Source: Baffinella frigidus (lineage: Eukaryota > Cryptophyceae > Cryptomonadales > Baffinellaceae). Taken from it: a stretch of 10,085 nt of DNA. Shown here piece by piece: positions 1 to 7,900 of the stretch. Within the stretch, counting starts at the first letter, position 1; each line of letters opens with the position of its first letter. The notes under the pieces are model-generated. The model searched no databases and was not told the origin of the DNA. It saw only the letters and a list, made by a program, of their open reading frames with translations. The stretch lies in NCBI GenBank assembly GCA_026770585.1, contig MU646433.1, positions 747,099 through 757,183 on the forward strand, read 5' to 3'. Position numbers and translations under genes: made by a program.

Positions 1-98
1 CAAGGGCAAGGTACGCCCGCCCTTTCCGGCTCCCAAGGGATAGGTGCGCGCGCCCTCCCCAACCCCCCCTCCCCCCAAGGGCAAGGTACGTCCACCCT
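1..98. repeat. GC-rich direct repeat, three diverged copies
   Basis: Three related copies of a roughly 23-base unit lie at 1-23, 34-56 and 76-98. Copies one and three begin CAAGGGCAAGGTACG and the middle one begins CAAGGGATAGG; each ends in a CCCT-type run. A C-rich tract separates the last two. The array probably extends left of the window. No function is suggested. Confidence 0.7.
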
Positions 99-103
99 CT
101 CTA

Positions 104-1988
104 CATGGCTATCTAAATAAGGACCCTCAGGGGGGTCCAGAATACAAACGCCGCCCAAAACCCTACATCAGGTGAGACGAACAGCCGACAATCATGAACC
201 AACGATAGAATGAGTGGAACCTTGCAGGCCAAGGTTCTTTAAGCCACACATGCATACATGCAGACGACTCAGAAGGTCCATAGGACCTTATGGCATGCCC
301 CACCAAGTGCCTCTCTGGAATGTCACCTATGAGAGGTGGAGGCATGAGTCTTGGAAGGTCAAATGTGGTACAACCATTGCGGAATAGCCACGGGGTAAAT
401 TCAACCACATACAGCCGGATGGAGGAGTCGGCTCCCTGAAGGAGCCGACCTGAGTTGGATTGGCTAACCGATCGGATGAGCGGTTAACCAATACAACTCC
501 TCCCTTTTTCAAGAACCCGACCCCGCCCGGGATGATAGGTCTATATCGATGAGACCGGGCTGATAAGTCTGTCAAAACTCGTGGACCTACCAAACCTCTC
601 CTTCGTCGTTTACTTCATCCGCGCCAATCTTCGGGGAGCATCCCTCGGAGACAGACTGAGCGGGGTATAAAATGGACCGATCATAGTCTGGTAATGGCAC
701 GGGTTAGGCAATAACGGCGAACCCTCTTTAATAAATTCAGTAATCAGTAACCATGTCCTCCATTCGTCGCTCGTCGTCCGGCTAGGGGCCCGGGGAGGGG
801 ACTGCGGCGGTTCTCTGAGTGGCGGAATCGCACATTTCAAGCCCCCTGCGTACGGTGGACAAAGTGCGCCGCCGCCGCGACGCGCACAGCCACAGCTGGG
901 TGCGAGGTGGGGTGGTCTATTCTGGGGGCAGTTTTGGGGGGTTCTTGGGCGACCGAGATGTCTGTGTGTCCGTCGGGCGACAGGTCCAGGAGGTGCAGGG
1001 CTACGAAGGCTTTACGTTAGCGCTCGTGCGGAAGCAACTTCTGGCTGCCAAGAGTTGATATGCGCCGCTGCTGGCCCGTGTTTGTGGTTGCACTCGAATT
1101 TGGTCTCGACACCAAGCCCGCGCCCTGGGATGCAAACACCTTCGCCTGGCCGAATTAGACACAGGATTGCTTCAGCATAGCATGTGTTATGATCTCCACG
1201 GAGGTTTTTGGCCATTCGTGCGCAGGAACGGGGTTGGAACCCCTTGCAACTGCTTGTTGCACGGTGCATGGTGGTCATCAACATGCTCCAAATATTCATA
1301 CCTCCGTTAATATCCGTCGGAAATCCACCCAAAGCGGCCAGGTTCCACCATAGTACATCCTGGTCGGGTTAGAGACTTCTCCGACACACCCGCGCGACCA
1401 CAGCAGCTGCAGAGCCGGGCCAAGGACTTGGTCCGCGTTTGATCCTGTTTGTGCGTCAGCGCCCCCTGACGCCAATAACGGTGACTGAGGAGCCGCTGTT
1501 GTACCCAGGCACACGCCACATCCCACCTCATGAGTGCTGCGTAGGAATGAGTAACCGCAGCTCAAGGTCTGGGTGCACCCTGGAGCGAGTTCGTCCGCTT
1601 CTCTCGGGGCTTGTGCGGGAGGGGCCGCTTAGCAAAGGCGTGCACGCGTGTCAGGCGGCCAGAAGTTGATTCAGAGCGCCACAACCGACCATTACACCAC
1701 CCCGATGGACTGCAGAGTCGATGCGCGGCAAACGCACGCGCCAGAGGCAGCTGGGGCGCGGCCAAGGGCCTCCAGAAGCTGGGACCCGACCCAAATCGAG
1801 GGATTCTGGCACCAGCCTGCACAGATGCGCGCCCCGCCTGTGGGGCGATGCATCTACGGGGTATATACTAGCACTTTTCTCGAGCATTCGTGCTCCATTC
1901 CCCTGCACCAGCGCCGCCAGGGTGCCGACTCACCGGCATTTTTGTCATTTTTCTGAGGTGGGAAAAGTGGCCCCGACAACTTTGGAGA
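104..1988. other. Non-repetitive GC-rich stretch, no gene supported
   Basis: About 1.9 kb of mixed, fairly GC-rich sequence. Short open frames exist on both strands (the longest about 105 codons, near 1012-1332 minus), but none shows a recognisable domain, a consistent G/C third-position bias like the MACPF exons, or a partner exon in phase. A TATAAAA sits at 666-672, which alone does not support a promoter. This may be intergenic sequence, a long intron upstream of the MACPF exons, or decayed transposon. I found no exon here for the N-terminal part of the MACPF domain. The inverted-repeat cluster at 421-503 is listed separately. Confidence 0.5.
421..503. other. Nested inverted repeats, three-way-junction fold
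   Basis: Three sets of complementary arms are nested. The outer arms are GGAGGAGT (421-428) and ACTCCTCC (496-503). Inside are a perfect 9-base hairpin, GTCGGCTCC (427-435) with GGAGCCGAC (441-449), and a 17-base hairpin with two mismatches (454-470 with 481-497, core TAACCG/CGGTTA). The outer arms overlap each inner stem by two bases, so not all pairs form together. The single-strand fold would be a compact three-way junction, followed by CCTTTTTC. It could be a structured RNA, the core of a small transposon, or chance; I recognise no RNA family. Confidence 0.45.
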
Positions 1989-2041
1989 CCGGACGGGCCC
2001 GCCTCGGTGCCGATCTTGCCGGACGGGCCCGCCTCGGTACC
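1989..2041. repeat. Tandem pair, 23-base GC-rich unit
   Basis: Two nearly identical copies, at 1989-2011 and 2019-2041 (offset 30), contain GGACGGGCCCGCC followed by TCGGT and differ at one base near the end. Each holds the palindrome GGGCCC. They lie just upstream of the inverted-repeat element at 2076. Confidence 0.8.
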
Positions 2042-2075
2042 AGAAATGTCGCCGTAACCTGTTTGGCAAGGTGTT

Positions 2076-2169
2076 GGCGGGGGTAACACTTTTTTCACCA
2101 GGAGATGAAATTCTTAGCTTTTCAAGGGCTACAACTTTGCTCCTGGACCCAAAAAGTGTTACCCCCGCC
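2076..2169. mobile_element. Small inverted-repeat element (94 bp, MITE-like)
   Basis: Perfect 19-base terminal inverted repeats: GGCGGGGGTAACACTTTTT at 2076-2094 and its complement at 2151-2169. Further complementarity lies inside (CCAGGAG at 2098-2104 with CTCCTGG at 2140-2146). The size and structure fit a non-autonomous miniature inverted-repeat element or a cruciform-forming sequence. No clear target-site duplication is visible, and no second copy is present to define the ends. It encodes no protein. Confidence 0.6.
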
Positions 2170-2573
2170 GTAAACATGTTCTAGGCTAAATTGGACGCTT
2201 CAGCACCCTCGAATATTCCCAAAAAATAGACATTTATGCTATCTTAGGCATGGTTTTTATCTCAAAATGGCATCCCCCACCCATAAGATGACACAAAAAG
2301 AGAAAAAAACAAAAAAATGTTGCCGACCTGACCTTGATTGTTTCCGCGCGGAGCCCAGATCGACAATATGCTCCTAGGCATGTGGCTACCGTACTGCGCG
2401 GAACGACTGTCTAGAATTTGGGAATTGCGGTCAGTTCACAATTCTTCCCCACAAATCGCCCATTTTTTGCAGAAAATCGATTTGTTTCTCGGGTAAAATG
2501 ACTTTTGGCGAGGTACACATTTGGGTACATATAAGGTGTCGGTTGCCATCCAGTGATTTCCCGTAGTAGGGGA
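2170..2573. other. AT-richer spacer, nothing recognised
   Basis: About 400 bases with A-rich runs (for example near 2295-2320) and no coding pattern, RNA gene or clear repeat. It separates two inverted-repeat elements. Confidence 0.5.
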
Positions 2574-2733
2574 CCTTGGTCGGATAGCGAGGGGGCAAAC
2601 GGATCGGGTATTTTTTGAACTCAGTGCCCATATGGGCACTGAATCGCCCACAAGCTGGACACGACTCGTACCAATTTTTGAATTTGTACCCGAATTAAAA
2701 AGACCCGTTTGCCCCCTCGCTATCCGAGCAAGG
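2574..2733. mobile_element. Inverted-repeat element with central palindrome
   Basis: Terminal inverted repeats of 29 bases match at 28 positions (2574-2602 with 2705-2733; core GATAGCGAGGGGGCAAAC). Near the middle is a perfect 22-base palindrome at 2621-2642, centred on CCATATGG. The 160-base total and lack of coding capacity fit a MITE-like non-autonomous transposon. No target-site duplication could be assigned. Its sequence differs from the other inverted-repeat elements of the window, so it is a separate family. Confidence 0.65.
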
Positions 2734-2840
2734 GTAGGGGCATCACCTAGGCCGTGTCTCTTTTGAAGTGCCGGACCAGTTTAAGAAAAAAACAAGAACC
2801 CCATGACCCTGGACCCTACTGCTGTGATCGTCATCCGGGT

Positions 2841-2934
2841 CCTTCTGTGACCGTCTTCCGGGGCCTTCTCTGACCGTCTTGTGGGTGAATAAAGGAGGGC
2901 CTTCTCTGACCGTCTTGTGGGCGACGCTAGGTGA
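2841..2934. repeat. Minisatellite array 1 (CTGACCGTCTTGTGGG unit)
   Basis: Two to three diverged copies of a unit containing TGACCGTCTTGTGGG. The unit is shared with the longer array at 3379-3551. The last copy ends GGCGACGCTAG followed by GTGA, which equals the acceptor and first exon bases of MACPF exon 1; the 38-base match (2897-2934 with 3518-3555) has one mismatch. This is therefore a duplicated, presumably unused splice-acceptor region about 620 bases upstream of the real one. Confidence 0.8.
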
Positions 2935-2978
2935 GAGATTGATAATTTATCTTCGTATACGTTGTATACTTGGTGATA

Positions 2979-3210
2979 TTCTCTAGCCGGTTTGAAAAAT
3001 AAAGTGTCCATCTATATTTCGGGTTTGCTGCGAAATTTCGCCCCTAATTTTTGTCCTTTTTCAAATCTGAAAGCGCAGATCCTCGAGATTTGGCCGTCAG
3101 CTCCAGAATCTGCTAAAAAAAATCGAGCTGCGATGAAATCTTGAGATCTTTACTACAGGCCAAAAAATATGTTCTAAAGGGAATATAATCCTATAAAACC
3201 GGCTAGAGGA
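2979..3210. mobile_element. TA-flanked MITE (232 bp) interrupting an older repeat
   Basis: Terminal inverted repeats TTCTCTAGCCGGTTT (2979-2993) and AAACCGGCTAGAGGA (3196-3210) match at 14 of 15 positions. A TA flanks each end (2977-2978 and 3211-3212), as expected of the TA target-site duplication of Tc1/mariner-like elements. An inverted relative of the flanking sequence at about 6926-6985 lacks the insert and carries a single TA at the equivalent place, which supports real insertion. The interior is AT-rich and codes for nothing, so any movement would need a transposase supplied elsewhere. Confidence 0.8.
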
Positions 3211-3287
3211 TACGACTCTGGGTAGGTCCCTCGAGATTATCTTCTCTCTCGTGTGACCTCCCCAGACAACCAGCGTCGGCGCCACAC

Positions 3288-3365
3288 ATGCTACGCATTG
3301 TGTCACTCCTGTACCCCGTGTCGGCCGCTCACACGAGCATTTCCCGGATGGATCCTAACGCCACC
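3288..3365 (+). repeat. Dispersed 78-base repeat, copy A
   Basis: This segment, from ATGCTACGCATTGTG to GGATGGATCCTAAC plus a few bases, recurs at 7506-7584 in the same orientation with about 90% identity. Copy A lies upstream of exon 1 and copy B in the intron between exons 4 and 5. Both contain the shared block TACCCCGTGTCGGCCGC. Neither shows a conserved frame in a convincing protein context, so this is more likely part of a dispersed element than an exon. Confidence 0.75.
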
Positions 3366-3378
3366 TCCTTGGTCTCCC

Positions 3379-3551
3379 TTCACTGACCGTCTTGTGGGTG
3401 AATGTAGGTGGGCCTTCACTGACCGTCTTGTGGGTGAATGTAGGTGGGCCTTCACTGACCGTCTTGTGGGTGAATGTAGGTGGGACTTCACTGACCGTGT
3501 TGTGGGTGAATGTAGGTGGGCCTTCTCTGACCGTGTTGTGGGCGACGCTAG
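3379..3551 (+). repeat. 36-base minisatellite, array 2, ending at a splice acceptor
   Basis: Four full units of 36 bases start at 3379, 3415, 3451 and 3487, and a partial fifth starts at 3523. The unit begins TTCACTGACCGT and continues CTTGTGGGTGAATGTAGG. Because 36 is a multiple of three, frames stay open through the array and give an artefactual 12-residue periodic peptide on either strand. The final, diverged unit ends GCGACGCTAG, and its terminal AG (3550-3551) is the acceptor of MACPF exon 1, so the repeat forms the 3' end of the preceding intron. Confidence 0.9.
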
Positions 3552-3622
3552 GTGACGGTGGTGCACATCTACGAGACTGCGGCGTCGACCAAGGTGTTCA
3601 ACGACGAGGGCGCGTACGACAA
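3552..3622 (+). CDS. MACPF exon 1 (first identifiable)
   Basis: It reads 23 codons plus two bases. It begins after CGCTAG with V-T-V-V-H-I-Y-E-T-A, the early beta-strand region typical of MACPF domains, and ends before the strong donor GTGAGT (3623). Third positions are nearly all G/C, unlike the surrounding repeats. The expected earlier part of the domain (a glycine-rich LG-x-GY-like motif) would lie in an upstream exon that I could not find. Confidence 0.85.
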
Positions 3623-4867
3623 GTGAGTTTATCCGGGGAAACCTATTTTTCTTTTGTTTGATGGCAAGGAAAATTACTACACAATCCGTTCTTATTAGTA
3701 ATATTAAAGTATTTATGTAGTAATTTTCCTTGCCATCAAACTAAAGAAAAACAGGTTTCCCCGGATAAGTGTCGCGGTGTCACTTCACTCATCCAGCCAG
3801 CGTTGGTGTGATCAGGGCGGCTTGATCCGGGCAGCTTTTGCACAAAAACTGGCGGGTGTCGCGGTGTCAGTTGCCACGCAAGAGTGCAGGAGGGTGTTGA
3901 ATTTTTTAAACCGCGTCTGAAAGCGGTTGTTGACTTTTGAATACCACTGCCCTGAGGAGGAATTGACTTTTGGCGACACCTTCCAAGGCTCTGGCGTGGT
4001 GACTGATTCGGGAAGCTTTTGTGTACCTGCGGGTTGTCCCACCGGCGCATGTCCTGGCACAAACAAAAAGGTTAAAAACAAATTGAGGGTTCACAAAAAA
4101 AAAGGTTGAGTGAACCGTGGTGGGGCTGTTGAGGCCCCTCGACTTGTCGCACGGCAAGTGAGTGCAGCCTGATCTGGTGTAGGGTTGAGGGTGTCGGGTG
4201 CTGAAAGTGTAGGGTGTAGAAGATGACTTCGAACACAGCCTCCTTTGAAGGGGGGTTCCAGAGGAACTCGAGCCGTCTTGGAGCACAACATGCGCCTTCC
4301 TGGGCGTGACCCCCTCATCCTCATCCGGAAACAAGTATTTTTCTTTAAAAAAATCTGCACGAAATTTACTACACAATTCCTTCGGACGTGACCCGTTGTG
4401 TGGTAATTTTCATTGCCAGCTTTTAAAAGAAAAATACTTGTTCCCGGATGAAACCCTCAACCCTATCCCCAAACACTACCCCCTACACCTAAATGCGAAC
4501 CCTTGACCCTTGACCCCCTCAACCCTCAACCCTCTCCCCAACCCCTACCCCCTACACCTGCATGCAAACCTAACCCCTTGACCCAAAACCACCACGCCCT
4601 GCAGGGCGAAGTCGCTCGAGTCGGGCCTGGACGTGTCCGTGTCGGCGCGGTAAACTTACAACCCCTGATTAAACCCTGAATTTAGGCCCTGCATTGAGAG
4701 TTATTTTTTCCCCTGGACCCCAACAAGTACAGCCGAAGGCTCGAAACCCCCAACAGCAGCTCCTGAACCCTGGACCCTGAACCCTGAACCCTGAACCCTG
4801 GACCATCAACCCTCAACCCTCAACCCTCAACCCACAACCCTCAACCCTCAACCCTCAACCCTCAAAC

Positions 4868-4926
<59 letters not shown>

Positions 4927-7900
4927 AACCCTCAACCCTCAACCCTCAACCCTCAAACCTCAACCCTCAACCCGGAACCCGGAACCCTGAACCCTAGACC
5001 CTAAACCCTGAACCCTGGACCCTGAACCCTGAACCTTGGACCCTGGACCCTGGACCCTCAACCCTCAACCTTCAACCCTCAACCCTCAACCATGCACCCT
5101 GGGCCCTGAACCTTGAACCCTGAACCCTGAACCATGAACCCTGCACCCTGCACCCCGAACCCCGAACCCTGAACCCTGAACCATGAACCCTGAACCCTGA
5201 ACCCTGAACCCTGCACCCTGCACCCTGAACCCCTGAACCCCTAACCTCTGAACCCTGCACTCTGCACCCTGCACCCTGCACCCTGCACCCTGCATCCTGC
5301 ACCCTGCACCCTGCACTCTGCACCCTGCACCCTGCACCATGCACCCTACACCCTGAACCCTGAACCCTGAACCCTGAACCCTAGAACAACCCTAGCGAAA
5401 CTCTCAACCCTACACCCTCACCCCTCACCCCTCACCCCTCACCCCTCACCCCTAAACCCCAAACCCTGAACACTCACCTCTCACCCCTAAACCCCAAACC
5501 CTCAACGTCAAACGCAGGTACGCGCAGGGCCCCATGAAGGTGGCGGGGGAGGTCTCACTCAACGTCGAGGGTGGCAAGTCCTCCAACGAGAAGACCAAGC
5601 ACCGCACCCACTATGCGGTGCGGAACCCCCCCTCCCCCCTCCCCCCTATATATACAGAGAGTGTATACATTCATGTGTATACAGAGAGAGTATATGTATG
5701 TTTTTGAGTATGTGTATACATAGAGATGGCGCTCAAATCAGGGGTCAGTGGCGCTGAAATTACGGGTGGAGATTCAACAAACCCTAATTTCAGCGCGAAA
5801 TTAGGGTTTTGCTGAATCAGGTGTCAATGAATGAGGGTTTGTTGAATCAGTAGGGTTTGTTCAATCAGGGGTCAATGTTTGTTGAATCAGGGGTCAACTC
5901 AAATTAGGGTTTGTTGAATCAGGGGTCAATGGCGCTGAAATCAGGGTGTGTTGCATCGCAGGTGCTGAGCATCGACGTGAACCTCTACTCCCTGCACATG
6001 TCCATGGGCTAACGTCCTGAAAACCGGGCAGTTCAGCCTACGGTATTGCCTACGGTAGACCGTAGGGGCCTAGGGGAGTCCTATGAAACATTAGGTCCCA
6101 GGGGCCCTACGGCCTACCGTAGGCAATACCGTAGGCCTAACTACCCGGTTTTCAGGACATCACCCTATCAATGTCGTCGTATGTGTGCGTGCATGTGTGT
6201 CCACGCAGGGCTGGAGGGGGGGGGGGGGGTCAGAAGTCGTTTCTTTGAGGGGAAACTGTGTTCAAAAGTCAATTTTCAAAGGAAAACGGCTCCAAGAACG
6301 CGCCAATGGCTCCAAGAACGCGCCTGGAACACCCTACCCAAGAGCCGGGCGTGGATATATAGAGATGGCGCTCAAATTGGGGCTAAACCTCTACATCCTG
6401 CACATGTCGCAGGTGTGGAGCATCGATGTGAACCTCTTAGAGACTCCATGCTCATGCCGTCGTGTGTGTGTGTGCATGTGTGTACACATAGAGATGGCGC
6501 TCAAATTTGGGTTTGTTGAATCTCACATGGAAACACTTGTAATTTATAAACTGGATTTCAATCAAAATTACTACACGTTTGCTTTAATATTAATATTGAT
6601 AGACTCAGGGTTGGTTGGCTCAACGGATTTTCATTCATCACATCCACAGGGGCACGAGCCCAAGCACCACGCGTTCTCGCCGGACGGGAAGCGCGTGCTC
6701 GCGAAAGCTCATCTACCACTAGATAGGAGGAAGTGGAAAATCCCGCACGCACGGACGCCTGAGCGCCCGGACGTGCGAGATGTGCGCGTGCGTCCCGCGC
6801 TTCCTGCGCGACACCGCGCGCGCGCTCACGTGAGAGCAGAAAGCCACTCTGAGACGAAGGGGTGATATCTGAGGGTGGTGAGAGGTGGGCTCTGGAGGCG
6901 ACACGCGAGAGCAGAAAGATGCTCTAGAGAGTCACCTACCCAGAGTCATGTATCACCGAGTATACAACAGTATACGATGATAAAGATCGTTTTGTGCAGT
7001 AAATTTCATTGAACCCAGTTTATAAATTAAAAGTGTTTCGGCACGAAATTGCAGGTGCGGAGCATCGACGTGAACCTCTACTCTCTTCACATGGCGTCGA
7101 GCGCGTCCGACCTCCAGCCGGCCTTCCTCCAGGAGCTGCAGTACTCCACCACCCTGAAACCCGAAACCCGAAACCCGAAACCCGAGACCCGAAACCCGAG
7201 ACCCGGAAACCCGAAACCCTACACCCCACCCCCCAAAAAACGCATGAAGAAGCGAAACCGTGAAGAGCGCAAGTTCAAGACCTCCTCCCTCTAACTGAAC
7301 CCTAAACCCTAAACCCCTACCTTCTAACTGAACCCTAAACCCTTAACCTTCTTTACTACTTCTTTATTACTCTTTATTACTCTCGATACAGGTCCTAAAT
7401 GAGGCCTTTGCGCCTTGAGTTGAGTGATACAAAAGTGCATGAGCCTCAAGAAACGGGCCCACCGAAACCTACAGAGATTGATATTTTGGTGCCAAACAAC
7501 CGCGCATGCTACGCATTGTGCCACTTACTGTACCCCGTGTCGGCCGCCAATACGAGCATTTTCCGGATGGATCCTAACTCCACCCCCCTACCACGTGGTG
7601 TGCAGCGTCTCCTGTAGAGGGGCTCCAGGGGAGACATATCAGAGGAGCCTTGCCAAGCTCGCCGGCGCTCTTGTACATGCTCTGTTCCCACATTCTCTCC
7701 TGTCGGAGCGCGAGAATCCTTGCATAGAATCGAACCCTACACTCTACACCAGGGACCTCCCGCTGACGTTCACGGACGGGCCGCACATCTACCTCCAGTT
7801 CATGCGCCGCTGGGGACGGTTTCCTCAACCCTAAACCCTGAACCCTACACCCCAAACGATGAACGATAAACCCCAAACCCTGAACCCTGAACCCTAAAAC

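Noticed and set aside
536-590. Hammerhead-ribozyme-like bases (CTGATAAG, CAAAAC)
   Set aside because: The invariant CTGANGA and GAAA core and the three stems are not present.
660-680. TATAAAA as a promoter
   Set aside because: An isolated match; no gene start or downstream exon could be tied to it.
800-835. tRNA-Leu-like start (GAGTGGCGGAAT)
   Set aside because: No T-arm GTTC motif or acceptor pairing follows at tRNA spacing.
1012-1332. Minus-strand open frame of about 106 codons
   Set aside because: No recognised domain, mixed third positions, overlapping frames of similar length on the same strand; it looks like chance in GC-rich DNA.
3379-3551. CRISPR array
   Set aside because: Units are contiguous with no unique spacers, in a eukaryotic intron context.
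3253-3566. Open frames on both strands with 12-residue repeats
   Set aside because: The 36-base minisatellite is a multiple of three, so all frames stay open; the acceptor of exon 1 lies at its end.
3927-4109. A 60-codon plus-strand frame with several cysteines in intron 1
   Set aside because: No acceptor and donor pair in phase with exons 1 and 2, which already join in phase, and no recognised domain.
5072-5344. Long minus-strand frames with a repeating GAGCRVQ/GSGFRVQ-type peptide
   Set aside because: They are the translation of telomere-like heptamers (21 bases, seven residues per period) and have no gene-like features.
4755-5510. A true chromosome end (telomere)
   Set aside because: The repeats are degenerate, interrupted, lie between in-phase exons and recur in several introns; unique sequence continues on both sides.
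6185-6865. A 226-codon plus-strand open frame
   Set aside because: It runs through a G14 homopolymer, TG microsatellite and exon 4 fragments; the composition changes abruptly and only short pieces are exon-like.
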